DNA of 64,000 nt from Nitrospirota bacterium (GTDB lineage Bacteria; Nitrospirota; Thermodesulfovibrionia; Thermodesulfovibrionales; JdFR-88): the NCBI GenBank assembly GCA_021840255.1, contig JAKBYX010000001.1, positions 124,001-188,000 of the forward strand, written 5' to 3'. Each line of letters begins with the position of its first letter. Positions within the stretch are counted from its first letter, which is position 1. The translations under genes were made by a program, and so were the position numbers. Shown piece after piece: positions 26,682-35,023 of this stretch. The notes under the pieces were generated by a model. That model was not told the origin of the DNA, made no database searches, and saw only the letters and a list, made by a program, of their open reading frames with translations.

Positions 26682-26955
26682 TGGGCAATCCCCCCCCCCG
26701 TTTTTGCTAAGCCCGTTAAATCAAAGCGAATTAAATTAAATTTAAAAGAGCGTCCTGAGCATCAGGTAAAGATTCCAGGTTTCGATCCCTCCCCTGCTCA
26801 CCGCCGCCTTTTTTGTGTTTTTCCGTTCAAGGTGAAAGCCTTAACCCCTGATTTTATTGGGACTTTCCAGACCGGGCTGTTCAAAGCGTTCAATGAGCAC
26901 CGCCGGTTCGGGTGGCGGTTACTAACACGGCTATAAGTATGGCAACATTGCCTTG

Positions 26956-27033
26956 TTGTCATTCCGGCTTGTCGGGAATCATTCCCCGCCTCTCGGAACG
27001 ATTCCCGACAAGCTTCGCTTGCGGGAATGACAA
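26956..27033. repeat. REP-like nested inverted repeat
   Basis: An outer pair TTGTCATTCC / GGGAATGACAA encloses an inner pair CTTGTCGGGAATC / GATTCCCGACAAG. This is the pattern of the common intergenic 'GTCATTCCCGC' palindromes found in many bacterial genomes. It is non-coding and follows the pil operon. A shorter relative (GTCATCCCCGC...GTGGGGAT) lies at 46701-46729. Confidence 0.6.
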
Positions 27034-27572
27034 ACTGTGTCGCATTACTTATGGTCGTCTTAGCACTTGCATTGTCTGCCGGAGATTGCCCATTAAATTA
27101 AAAAACTCCTTTCCGGCTTCGGTTTCAAAGAGCCCTGCCAACCTCATCATAATCCTCCGGGCCATGACAGTCCATGTAAACAGTTTATAAAAAGAGACAA
27201 CTTGACTTTACAGGCACCGAACGTTTTCTGGATAGGGGATCAGGGCGGGCTGAGCAGGTCCAGTGAGCGGTGCTGTGGTCGTGTAAGCCGAAATATTGGA
27301 AACCAGCCGAAAGGTTTCTTCCCGAAAGAAACGCTTTTGACGAACGAGGGCAGATCCCGACTCCCCCTTCAAGTTTAGCCTTCGGACTCCATAAGATGGA
27401 TACCAAAGTACTTCCCGCACACCGCAGCTTTTGATTCTGCTATAATCGTGAAGGTTACAAATGAGAATCTTAATATGTAAGACAGGTAGCGCGAAACAAG
27501 ATCACGGGGTGGTAAACTTGTTTGGAGAGCATATAATATGGAACACGTTCCCGTTATTCGGAGATAGGTAAT
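27034..27572. other. Non-coding accessory stretch with a start-less open frame
   Basis: 540 nt of lower GC. On the plus strand a stop-free frame without a start codon runs from about 27181 to 27378 (segments such as APNVFWIGDQGG and NIGNQPKGFFPKE) and might be a gene remnant or the translation of a structured RNA; I do not recognise it. Near the end, TATAAT at 27532-27537 is a plausible -10 for the next gene. Confidence 0.35.
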
Positions 27573-28283
27573 GTGTTCCCAGCATTCGTTTTAAATACAG
27601 TCCTTGCTATGCCAGCGTCATCGCAAGCAAATGGTTCACAAATTGAAGCGGCAGCAAAGACACAGCAACATGTTTTCATAATTTATATCGTTTTCCTTGC
27701 ACTTACTGTCGTTTTTTCAGTATTGGTATGGAGGTCAAGCAACAAATATCAAGACGCAGTTAGACGCCATGCTGAAGCACAAATATTAATCGCTAATGCG
27801 ACTGCTGAAACGGCTAAAAAAGAAGCGGCAGTCGCAAACCAAAAGACCGCAGAATTAAATGAACGAGCGGCTCTTGCAGAAGTGCGAAGCAAAGAACTTG
27901 AAATCCAACTTGAAAAATTAACTCTTGCTACGGCTGACAGATTTATTCCTAAATATGTTGCCGACATCCTTATACCTGAACTGAAAAAATACAGCAATAA
28001 AAAAGCAATTATCTTCGTTGGCTTAGCAAATCATGAACCATTAGATTTTTCACGGAAGTTATACGATTTATTTAAGTCTGCGAATTGGGATGCTGCCATT
28101 ATTGAGCAGCGTAATGTAATTTATCCTCCGCCGAGAGGTATCATAATAACAGCAAACGGAGAAGAAAATAGCCAAATTGCAAAGCATCTTTTTGCTGCGT
28201 TCTCACAGTTGGGATATATTGTATCAGAGCAATTTGAGAGCGTCGCTGGGGCTGATATTGAAATCAGGGTGTTGGCCAAATAA
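27573..28283 (+). CDS. Membrane-anchored coiled-coil protein of unknown function
   Basis: Up to 236 aa. One membrane helix (about 34-52, VFIIYIVFLALTVVFSVLVW) is followed by a long Ala/Glu/Lys coiled coil (about 60-120) and a C-terminal alpha/beta domain (FVGLANHEPLDFSRKLYDLF ... GIIITANGEENS ... ADIEIRVLAK). The gene is visibly AT-richer than the pil genes and lies between REP-like palindromes, which suggests acquisition. GTG at 27573 or ATG at 27609 may be the start; neither has a strong Shine-Dalgarno. Similar single-pass proteins occur in accessory regions, but no function can be assigned. Confidence 0.7.
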   Translation: MFPAFVLNTVLAMPASSQANGSQIEAAAKTQQHVFIIYIVFLALTVVFSVLVWRSSNKYQDAVRRHAEAQILIANATAETAKKEAAVANQKTAELNERAALAEVRSKELEIQLEKLTLATADRFIPKYVADILIPELKKYSNKKAIIFVGLANHEPLDFSRKLYDLFKSANWDAAIIEQRNVIYPPPRGIIITANGEENSQIAKHLFAAFSQLGYIVSEQFESVAGADIEIRVLAK

Positions 28284-28357
28284 GTTTATTGCAAAACTGG
28301 GGGAATTCCGGGGACACTTAATCCTTATAATGCCTTAACCAAGTTCATAAACTAGTT

Positions 28358-28432
28358 AAAGGGGACGGTTCTATTTAAATGAATAAAGGGGCGCAATGCT
28401 AGGAAAAAGAAATAAAGAGAACCGTCCCCTTT
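28358..28432. repeat. RAYT-type REP palindrome
   Basis: The arms AAAGGGGACGGTTCT (28358-28372) and AGAACCGTCCCCTTT (28418-28432) are perfect inverted repeats around 45 nt. The flanks hold another REP-like signature (GGAATTCCGGGGACACTTAA at 28302-28321). Such GGGGACGGTTCT palindromes commonly accompany REP-associated tyrosine transposases; no transposase is present here, so this is a non-autonomous or leftover unit. Confidence 0.65.
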
Positions 28433-28525
28433 ATTTCTTTATTCGAATTCGGGGGATACGTTACTGAGCTCTCATCGCGGTCGAGACTGCGATACAAAAT
28501 GCAAGAATCCACATAGGAGGAAGTC

Positions 28526-28747
28526 ATGAAAAAGCTAACTAGAATAACTTTTAGTCCTGATGTAATGGGCGGTAAACCATGTATTAGGGGAATGCGCGTA
28601 ACTGCCGGCATGATTGTCGGCATGATCGCTGCTGGTCATTCGAGGGAAGAAATTTTAAAACTCTATCCATATTTGGAAGCTCCTGATATTGACGAAGCGC
28701 TTTCATATGCTGCTTGGCGTTCAGAAGAGGTCGAGGCCCCCTTTTAG
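28526..28747 (+). CDS. DUF433 antitoxin-like protein
   Basis: 73 aa, the typical length of DUF433 proteins: RITFSPDVMGGKPCIRGMRV followed by a helix-turn-helix-like segment (MIAAGHSREEILKLYPYLEAPDIDEALSYAA). These act as antitoxins of PIN-like DUF5615 toxins. AGGAGG precedes the ATG. The toxin gene begins 5 nt after its stop, a classic antitoxin-first arrangement. Confidence 0.88.
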   Translation: MKKLTRITFSPDVMGGKPCIRGMRVTAGMIVGMIAAGHSREEILKLYPYLEAPDIDEALSYAAWRSEEVEAPF

Positions 28748-28752
28748 GCAAT

Positions 28753-29115
28753 ATGAAACTCTTGATCGACATGAACCTCTCGCCTCAATGGGTCGAGACA
28801 TTGACAGCCGAAGGAATAGATGCAGTTCACTGGTCGAAGATTGGATCTGCATCGGCGCCGGACAAAGAGCTTATGACGTGGGCCAAAGAAAACGAGTATA
28901 TTGTTTTAACGCACGATCTTGATTTCGGAGCAATTCTCGCATCAACGAATGCTGCTGCTCCAAGTGTTTTGCAATTGCGATTCCAGGACCTGACCCCGCT
29001 GCACGCAAAAAAAATCGTATTAAGGATTCTAAAAGATTATAAGAGCGAACTTAAACATGGCGCTTTGATAAGCATGGACGAAGATAAAGCGCGGATAAGG
29101 ATTTTGCCGCTCTGA
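28753..29115 (+). CDS. DUF5615 PIN-like toxin
   Basis: 120 aa from the ATG at 28753. KLLIDMNLSPQWVETL has the first acidic residue (Asp5) of the PIN-like fold, and DKELMTWAKENEYIVLTHDLDFGAIL carries the DxxLxxxAxxxxxxxxTxDxDF motif of the Mut7-C/DUF5615 group. A ribonuclease activity held in check by the DUF433 partner is the family expectation. The frame is open 13 codons upstream, but that overlaps the antitoxin gene and has no ribosome site. Appears intact. Confidence 0.85.
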   Translation: MKLLIDMNLSPQWVETLTAEGIDAVHWSKIGSASAPDKELMTWAKENEYIVLTHDLDFGAILASTNAAAPSVLQLRFQDLTPLHAKKIVLRILKDYKSELKHGALISMDEDKARIRILPL

Positions 29116-29359
29116 CAGATTGCGTGCGTGAAATTACATATTTTTTCGGAAACCCTCACGATCTTTGTTTTCTTGCCAGCGCAGGCTTCAGGCCGTAACC
29201 TGCTAAAATTGTAAGTGCCAACTTACATCATAGCTATGGACGCAGTCTTGCTCCTCATAAATTCGCGTAAAAAACCATGCTTTCTCCGTAAGTTCACGCT
29301 CAAAAACAGGAGCACAGCAGCCCTTTTCCGGCCGCGCTATTGCAAATGCGCATTCAGGC

Positions 29360-30241
29360 CTATCCTATCAGTTGTTCATTTCTTTCTTCCCGGTCGTGGT
29401 GCCTTTGCACGCCAGGCACGCGCGGCCTCATGAGATGGCCTATGCCCATAGCCATGAAATAGGTTATCGCGGCAAGTCCGGCTATGTAAAAACTGACGGG
29501 ATAATTACTGGCCAGGGCAAGCAAAAGCCCTCCCCATGTAAACGCAAGCCCTAAAAGTATCGCTATGAAAATGGCCGAAAACGGGTTCCGGCTAAGGTGT
29601 TGGGCCGCTGCCGCCGGGGCAACTATAAGCGCAAACACCAGAAGCACGCCTACTATCTGTATTGCCGTGGCTACCGTAATGGCAAGCAGCAGCATGAAAA
29701 TTATTGAGAGGGCCTTTACAGGCACCCCCCGCGCCTCTGCTACCTCCGGGTCAATGGAGACGAAGAGCAGGGGACGAAATATTATCGCAAGGAGAGTGAG
29801 CGTTCCCAAGCCCAAAATAAGCGTGAACATTATATTTGCCTGGGTGATGCTGAATATTGAGCCGAAAAGCACGCCCGCCGCTTCACTGGAAGAGGCGGTA
29901 TAAAGCCTCAGGAAAAGGACACCCAGCCCGAGGGCCAAAGAAAGTATCATGCCAATTTCAATGTCGCGTCCACGGATGCGTTTCCCAAGCGCGCCCATTC
30001 CAAGCGCGGCTGCCACCGTGAATCCCGCAGCGCCGGCAAGCGAATCCACGCCTGTCAACGCCGCGAGTGTGGCACCCGCAAAACCAACATGCGACAATGC
30101 ATGAGCGGCAAAAGCCTGGGCCCGCAGCACAACGAAATATCCTATGATAGCGGAGGTAATGGCGATGACCGTTCCGGCGGCAAAAGCATTCCGGACGAAT
30201 GGCTGGCACAAAAGCGCCGTCATGCCGTTTCGGCCCCGCAA
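29360..30241 (-). CDS. Metal ABC transporter permease (ABC-3 family), second copy
   Basis: 293 aa, an integral membrane protein with about eight hydrophobic segments and the ABC-3 signatures FVVLRAQAFAAHALSHVGFAGA and FVSIDPEVAEARGVPVKAL. It is a paralogue of the permease encoded just upstream, which it overlaps by 22 nt; the two share the same motifs and could form a heterodimeric channel. Last gene of the Fur-regulator/metal-transport run. The C-terminal tail is rich in Arg/His (RPRVPGVQRHHDREE). Confidence 0.9.
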   Translation of the reverse strand: MRGRNGMTALLCQPFVRNAFAAGTVIAITSAIIGYFVVLRAQAFAAHALSHVGFAGATLAALTGVDSLAGAAGFTVAAALGMGALGKRIRGRDIEIGMILSLALGLGVLFLRLYTASSSEAAGVLFGSIFSITQANIMFTLILGLGTLTLLAIIFRPLLFVSIDPEVAEARGVPVKALSIIFMLLLAITVATAIQIVGVLLVFALIVAPAAAAQHLSRNPFSAIFIAILLGLAFTWGGLLLALASNYPVSFYIAGLAAITYFMAMGIGHLMRPRVPGVQRHHDREERNEQLIG

Positions 30242-31074
30242 TCTTTTCGATGGTGATTTTTCCCATGATCAAGAGCGGGCGCTAACAACCTCACCGGCAG
30301 ATATACGCAAAACGATATGGCCGCGATATAAAAACTGACGGGCCACGGACTGTTTGCGGCCAGAAAAATACCTAACCACGTGTAGCAAAGGCCAAGCGCC
30401 ATGGAAAGGATAACGGCATTTACCGGTTGGCGCGCAAGCCGGGTGGCGGTGGCCGCGGGCCCCACCAGAAGCGTGAATATCAGCAGGACCCCGACTATTT
30501 GAACCGATATGGAAACAGCGATGGCCACCAGTATCATAAAAATGATGCCAAGGGCCCTCACTGGCACGCCGCGCGCCTCCGCTACTTCCGGATCAATTGA
30601 AGCAAAGAGCAACGGACGGAAAATTACCGCAAGAACGATAAGGGTAACGGCTCCAAATATTGCGGTTACGACAACATTGGCAGTGCTGATGCCGAGGATC
30701 GTTCCAAAAAGAATGCTGTACGCGCGTTCCGCGTAGCCTTTATAAAGCGAAATGAAAAGCGCCCCAAGACCCAGCATCAGCGTCATGATGATGCCGGTGC
30801 TGATATCCCCCTCGGTGAGCTTTTTCCCTAAAACGCCCACTCCTATTCCTGCGGTTACGGTAAAGAGGAGCAGGCCCAAAAACGGGTTGGCCCCGAAAAC
30901 GAGCGCGCCCGCCGCGCCGGCAAAGCCGATATGAGACAGCGCATGGCCGGCAAATGTGAGCCCGCGGGTAATGAGGAAATAACCAGCAAAGCCGGCGACG
31001 ATCGCTACGAGCGATCCCGCGAGAAACGCATTCTGGATAAAGGGATATTGGAATATGGAAAGCATGCGCATCAT
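30220..31074 (-). CDS. Metal ABC transporter permease (ABC-3 family), first copy
   Basis: 284 aa, ZnuB/MntB-like: FLITRGLTFAGHALSHIGFAGAA near the N-terminus and FASIDPEVAEARGVPVRALG mid-way. About eight membrane segments. It overlaps the ATPase gene by 4 nt and the second permease by 22 nt. It would form the inner-membrane channel for Zn(II) or Mn(II). Which metal is carried cannot be decided from the permease. Confidence 0.9.
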   Translation of the reverse strand: MMRMLSIFQYPFIQNAFLAGSLVAIVAGFAGYFLITRGLTFAGHALSHIGFAGAAGALVFGANPFLGLLLFTVTAGIGVGVLGKKLTEGDISTGIIMTLMLGLGALFISLYKGYAERAYSILFGTILGISTANVVVTAIFGAVTLIVLAVIFRPLLFASIDPEVAEARGVPVRALGIIFMILVAIAVSISVQIVGVLLIFTLLVGPAATATRLARQPVNAVILSMALGLCYTWLGIFLAANSPWPVSFYIAAISFCVYLPVRLLAPALDHGKNHHRKDCGAETA

Positions 31075-31874
31075 GTTTCCGCGCCTGCCACGAAAACGCG
31101 CCCTCCGCTGCGTATCACTTCCACCCTGGTCCTGTAAAGCTTGGAAAGCGCATCGCTTGTAATGATCTCCTCCGGGGTGCCCATCATGCCGCGGCCATTG
31201 GACATGTACAGCACTTTATCCACGACCGGAAGAAGCGGGTTGATGTCATGGGTCACAAGCAGGATGGTTACCTTTCTCTCCCGGCATATATGGGCGGCTT
31301 CCTGTTTTGAGGGACAGAGCCTTTTCGTAAGCAGGAGGATGACTTCCCGCGCGTGAGTGATATCCAGATTGGAAAGAGGCTCATCAAGAAGCAGTATCTC
31401 CGGGTCCGTGATGAGCGCCTGCGCGATCAATACTCTCTGCTGTTCACCCCCGGAAAGCTGTGCGACCGGGGCGTCCCCCAGATGCTGGACATCCATTTCT
31501 TTCAAAACACTGTCGATCAGCTCATCCCGTTTGCGGCTTGCCAACCCTATCCCCCATCTGTTGCCGTCCAGACCGAAGCCCACAATGTCCCGTGCACGCA
31601 AGGCGAGGTCCGCTTCAAGAGCCCTGTGCTGCGGCGCATATCCTATGTCCCTGTTGCCGCGGCGCGGCGGCCTGCCCAGCACCACTACGCTGCCTTCGGC
31701 CTGTTTCAAAAGACCAAGAAGGAGTTTTAAAAGCATGCTCTTGCCTGCGCCGTTTGGCCCAAGCACCGCGACGAATTCCCCTTTTTTCACCTCGAGACTG
31801 ACATCGTCCAGAACCGTCCGGCCTCTTAGCCGGACGGTCACGTTGTTCAGCGCGATGACCGTTTCGTTTTCCAT
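31071..31874 (-). CDS. Metal ABC transporter ATP-binding protein
   Basis: 267 aa with all ABC ATPase motifs: Walker A GPNGAGKSMLLK, signature LSGGEQQRVLIAQAL, Walker B ILLLDEPLSNLD and the H-loop VTHDIN. A short Lys/Cys-rich insertion (RLCPSKQEAAHICRERK) lies between the D-loop and the H-loop. It sits 5 nt after the substrate-binding protein gene and overlaps the first permease. It energises uptake of a divalent metal. Confidence 0.92.
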   Translation of the reverse strand: MENETVIALNNVTVRLRGRTVLDDVSLEVKKGEFVAVLGPNGAGKSMLLKLLLGLLKQAEGSVVVLGRPPRRGNRDIGYAPQHRALEADLALRARDIVGFGLDGNRWGIGLASRKRDELIDSVLKEMDVQHLGDAPVAQLSGGEQQRVLIAQALITDPEILLLDEPLSNLDITHAREVILLLTKRLCPSKQEAAHICRERKVTILLVTHDINPLLPVVDKVLYMSNGRGMMGTPEEIITSDALSKLYRTRVEVIRSGGRVFVAGAET

Positions 31875-31879
31875 ATTCC

Positions 31880-32809
31880 CTAGCGGCCCGTTGCCTGGGC
31901 GAGGGCCTGCTCCAAGGCATTAAGCTCATTCAGCATCCACTTCTGATACGTCACGCCGCGCGGCATGGTTTCCGAGACGGGGACAACCGGAATGCTGTTT
32001 TTCCTGGCGGCGTTTTGCAGGTTCGTTGTGATGGGAGTTACTGTTTGGCTGTTATAGATCAACACTTTCACCTGTCTGCCGCTTACCTGGCGATCAGTCA
32101 CACTGATACTCCGGGCGGGAGGGTCATTGCCTTCCGCGACAGCCTTCTCATAATCGAAAGGCGTCAGGACGTCCAAGCCCATCGTCCGGGTTTGGTAGAG
32201 ATCGATAGTCTCCGTAAGGGCCACTGGAGTGCCGGCATATTTTGCCTTGATCTCATTCATTTTCTGGCGAATGGGCGCAAGTGAGCCTTCAAATACGGCC
32301 AGATTATTTTCAAATACCTGTTTGTCCGCAGGGTCGGCCTTTTCAAGAGCGGCGGCAATCGCTTTTGCTATTGCGCCGATGTTATCAATTCCGTACCACA
32401 CATGCGGGTTCTCTGGAAGCAGGCGTGGGGAAACGTTCCCTGCGGTGATAACTATACGCCTAGGGTTGGGAGAAGCGGAGAGGAGCTTGTCCATCCATGT
32501 ATCATATTGAAGGCCGTTTTCGATGACGATACCGGCATTCGCGATCTCTATGCCGTCTTGCACATCAGATTCATACTCGTGCGGATCAACATTCGGATCG
32601 GAGAGGATGCTTATTACGGAAACATGAGCGCCGCCCAACTGCCTGGCGATATCGCCGTAAAAGTTCTCAGCCGCGACGACGCGGACAGTCCCTCTCTTAA
32701 AGCCGGGCTTGGACGGAACGATTTGCCGCTGAAATAAAAAGGGGAAAACATAAACGGCTGCCCCTATTGCCGCAATCACAACAAGGAAAATAATAATTTT
32801 TTTATTCAT
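31880..32809 (-). CDS. Metal ABC transporter substrate-binding protein (ZnuA/TroA-like)
   Basis: 309 aa. An N-terminal hydrophobic segment (about 4-24) serves as signal or anchor, without a Cys lipobox. The TroA-like fold has VVAAENFYGDIARQLGG, DPHEYE with a metal-binding His, NPHVWYG with a second His, and a C-terminal SETMPRG acidic ligand. The long His-rich loop of enteric ZnuA is absent. Together with the Fur-family regulator it points to zinc or manganese uptake. It lies 45 nt after the regulator gene. Confidence 0.9.
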   Translation of the reverse strand: MNKKIIIFLVVIAAIGAAVYVFPFLFQRQIVPSKPGFKRGTVRVVAAENFYGDIARQLGGAHVSVISILSDPNVDPHEYESDVQDGIEIANAGIVIENGLQYDTWMDKLLSASPNPRRIVITAGNVSPRLLPENPHVWYGIDNIGAIAKAIAAALEKADPADKQVFENNLAVFEGSLAPIRQKMNEIKAKYAGTPVALTETIDLYQTRTMGLDVLTPFDYEKAVAEGNDPPARSISVTDRQVSGRQVKVLIYNSQTVTPITTNLQNAARKNSIPVVPVSETMPRGVTYQKWMLNELNALEQALAQATGR

Positions 32810-32854
32810 GTCAAACGCGCTTCATAAAAGTGCTTTCTCCTTGGCACGATCTTT

Positions 32855-33298
32855 TTACTCCCTGCAGTTGGGGCAAAGCCCCTCTATGAGCACCTTCTGC
32901 CTTTCCGCAACAAATCCCTTCCCGAGGGCGCCCTTGAAAGAGATCTTGAAACCCTCCAGACAGGCCGTCATGCCGCAGTTCCGGCATGAGAAATGGGGAT
33001 GGCAATTCCGTCCGCTGCATTTATCGGGAAGCTCGTAAACCCGGTGCCTGCCGTCCACGTAGGCCATGTGTATGATCCCTGCTTCGGCAAATGCATTCAG
33101 TATGCGGTAAACACTGGCCCTGTCCAGCTTCGTCCCAAGCATATCCATGATCTGCATCTGGGCAAGAGGTCTGCCGGCCTTCAGGAAGAGTTCCAGCACC
33201 TCCACTCTGCCTTTTGTCGCCCTGATACCGTTTTCCCTCAAGAGGCCGGAAATCCGTTTTTCTTTTCCCTCTGTCATTTTCAAAATCGTCATTTTCAA
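32855..33298 (-). CDS. Fur-family metalloregulator (Zur/PerR-like)
   Basis: 147 aa. The N-terminal winged helix carries RATKGRVEVLELFLKAGRPL and LDRASVYRILNAFAEAGI; the C-terminal metal domain has HRVYELPDKCSGRNCHPHFSCRNCG-type ligands and a final CPNC, giving the two CxxC pairs of a structural zinc site. As first gene of the metal-transport run it most likely represses the operon when its metal is plentiful, so Zur is the preferred guess. The start may be either Met1 or one of two nearby Met codons. Confidence 0.88.
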   Translation of the reverse strand: MKMTILKMTEGKEKRISGLLRENGIRATKGRVEVLELFLKAGRPLAQMQIMDMLGTKLDRASVYRILNAFAEAGIIHMAYVDGRHRVYELPDKCSGRNCHPHFSCRNCGMTACLEGFKISFKGALGKGFVAERQKVLIEGLCPNCRE

Positions 33299-33305
33299 AA
33301 AATAT

Positions 33306-33333
33306 TATCATTTATGCGACATTATTGCAATAA
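33306..33333 (-). promoter_or_regulatory. Candidate Fur/Zur-type operator
   Basis: Just upstream of the regulator gene lie the perfect 12-bp palindrome TTATTGCAATAA (33322-33333) and an AT-rich ATGATAAT half-site (33306-33313). Fur-family boxes are AT-rich palindromes in this position, so autoregulation is plausible; the match to any published consensus is partial. Confidence 0.4.
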
Positions 33334-33550
33334 CGAAAGGGAGACCGCATCCGAGGGGAGCACGAACGCCACACTTTTTTAATTTCAAAAAACAAAAAAG
33401 AGCAAAGCGGACAGACGCGATATGAGGGATATGCAATGGCGGCAAAGGGCAAGACGGCGCACAGCGCACGCCGTGCCCGTTTTTAAAAAAATGGAAGGAA
33501 AAAGGTTGTCATATTTTTTAACTCCGGCACAAAATGGGGAAAACTCCCCG

Positions 33551-33958
33551 TCAGGAGACGCCCTTGCCCAAAAGAAACGGGCTGTACTTTTGGTCTGTGC
33601 CCTTGATATGCGTTGTGAGCCAGTCTTTAAGAAACCGCATGATCTCGATCGTGATGGCTAATTTCCCCGCCTTGTAGTCCTCATCGAGTTTTTTCACCTT
33701 TTGCGTGAACTCATCGTGCTCTTTTTTATGGCCCGCATAACCGGGATACCCATGGGCTGTCATGAGCTTCTCCTCGTTTGAAAAGTGCGTGACAGTATAG
33801 TCAAGGAGCTCATCGATGACCTGGCCCGTTACAGCCTTGCCCGCTCCTATCTTCATGGCCTCATGCAGGTTATTGATGAGTGAAATGAGCTTCTTGTGCT
33901 GCGCGTCTATAGAATTTATTTTGGTGCCCAGATCATTGCTCCAGTCGATTAGCGCCAT
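33551..33958 (-). CDS. Bacteriohemerythrin
   Basis: 135 aa from the ATG at 33958, which has GGAGG 6 nt upstream; the frame stays open a further 20 codons but without a ribosome site. The di-iron ligands are in place: SIDAQHKKL, LHEAM, HFSNEEKLM, HKKEHDEF and HIKGTD. It binds O2 reversibly and may store, deliver or sense oxygen in a microaerophilic or anaerobic cell. A hairpin lies in its upstream region at 33995-34030. Confidence 0.92.
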   Translation of the reverse strand: MALIDWSNDLGTKINSIDAQHKKLISLINNLHEAMKIGAGKAVTGQVIDELLDYTVTHFSNEEKLMTAHGYPGYAGHKKEHDEFTQKVKKLDEDYKAGKLAITIEIMRFLKDWLTTHIKGTDQKYSPFLLGKGVS

Positions 33959-33994
33959 AACAGCCTCCGCGATATGGAAAATTTCGGCCCGTCG

Positions 33995-34030
33995 AACGGG
34001 CTGCTTTTTTATCGGCACAAGCAGCCCGTT
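33995..34030. terminator. Perfect 12-bp hairpin upstream of the hemerythrin gene
   Basis: AACGGGCTGCTT (33995-34006) and AAGCAGCCCGTT (34019-34030) form a perfect 12-bp stem with a 12-nt loop. On the plus strand it is followed by TCTTTAAT, so it may terminate transcripts from the left; on the minus strand it lies in the hemerythrin leader. Two ATCCGGAAAAA direct repeats follow it (34038-34068). Confidence 0.5.
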
Positions 34031-34207
34031 TCTTTAATCCGGAAAAACTTTGATCCGGAAAAATAAAAAATTTCTTTAATTTTAAAAAATCGAAAGCGCG
34101 CGCCATGACCGGCATCATAACGCCGCAGAAGAGATTTCTTCTAACATTTAACAACAGGTGCATGACGGGCGGCAAACAGAAGAAAACTTAGGACTGGAGG
34201 CGCAACG

Positions 34208-34456
34208 ATGGAACAGGCAGAACTTCAGGACAAGATATATGAGTTCGTGCAGGCAGCCAAAGGCAGGAGGCGGCTGAAGGGAAAAGACATAATAAAAGGG
34301 GTCTCCGTCTCGACCGGAGAAATACCTGAACACGTGAAAGAGTCCATGAGGGCCATGATAGACGCCGGACGTCTTATGTACTGCGACAGCGTTGGCGCAA
34401 CTTCAGTGGATATCCCCTCTGAAGAGTACCTGAGAGAAAAGGGGATCATCAAATAG
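34208..34456 (+). CDS. Small winged-helix-like protein
   Basis: 82 aa, charged, no signal peptide. The pattern of a first helix (MEQAELQDKIYEFVQAAKG), a basic turn, a recognition-like helix (HVKESMRAMIDAGRLMY) and a short strand pair (SVGATSVDIPSEEYL) suggests a winged-helix fold. In size and layout it resembles DsrD, but the identity is too low to call it that. CTGGAGGCG precedes the ATG. It stands alone, divergent from hemerythrin. Confidence 0.6.
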   Translation: MEQAELQDKIYEFVQAAKGRRRLKGKDIIKGVSVSTGEIPEHVKESMRAMIDAGRLMYCDSVGATSVDIPSEEYLREKGIIK

Positions 34457-34534
34457 GAAACCCGGAAGGCAGCCAATGAATTTTCAGTTTTTTGTCATTA
34501 AGACGCGGCTTTGTAGAGCAGTGATTTATTCATT

Positions 34535-35023
34535 TCAGTTTTTGCAGACGTCATAAAGCCTAAGGACTTCTTTTGCCTCTTTTAAGGCCTCCGGGTTATT
34601 GCCGCCTTTATAAAGCTGGAGGGCTTTCAGAAGGTCTCCATTGGAGCGCCAGAGCTTGTCTTTCAATATCCTGGCCCCTATAAGGATATCCACATCCGCC
34701 CATTTCATCGTCGCAATAGGCGTTTGCAGTATCCCCTTGTAGTTCTTGGGGCTCCTTGCGTCCAATCTGAAACCGCTTTCCGTCTGCGCAATGGAACAAA
34801 GCAGGAACGGGTCCAGATGGGTGTCCGTCCCGATATCAAAAAAACTCTGCGCCAGCCCTGGGGAAACATGGAACTCCTCGATCAGCTTCCCGATCTGGAT
34901 CTGCTTTTGGTCCTCTATTTGCAAAGGTACAATGATGAACATGAACTTGTATATCAAAAGCCAGTTCAGGATAATAAGTATGCAGACCCCGATCCTAGTT
35001 CGCAACACGAGTGCGGACCTCAT
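34535..35023 (-). CDS. Membrane-anchored lytic transglycosylase-like protein
   Basis: 162 aa. One N-terminal membrane helix (about 10-33) is followed by a lysozyme-like SLT domain: DPFLLCSIAQTESGFRLDARS contains the catalytic Glu, and YKGILQTPIATMKW and LLKALQLYKGGNN are the later conserved blocks. It would cleave peptidoglycan in the periplasm. It overlaps the preceding zinc-ribbon gene by 29 nt, on the same strand. Shorter than housekeeping transglycosylases, closer to the small cell-wall hydrolases attached to secretion or pilus systems. Confidence 0.8.
   Translation of the reverse strand: MRSALVLRTRIGVCILIILNWLLIYKFMFIIVPLQIEDQKQIQIGKLIEEFHVSPGLAQSFFDIGTDTHLDPFLLCSIAQTESGFRLDARSPKNYKGILQTPIATMKWADVDILIGARILKDKLWRSNGDLLKALQLYKGGNNPEALKEAKEVLRLYDVCKN

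Noticed and set aside
26745-26815. A GGTTTCGATCCC stretch that looks like a tRNA T-arm
   Set aside because: The flanking bases do not form a T-stem, and no acceptor, D or anticodon arms fit upstream.
33422-33661. 79-codon plus-strand open frame upstream of and overlapping hemerythrin
   Set aside because: The 3' half is antisense to conserved hemerythrin sequence and the 5' half has no features.
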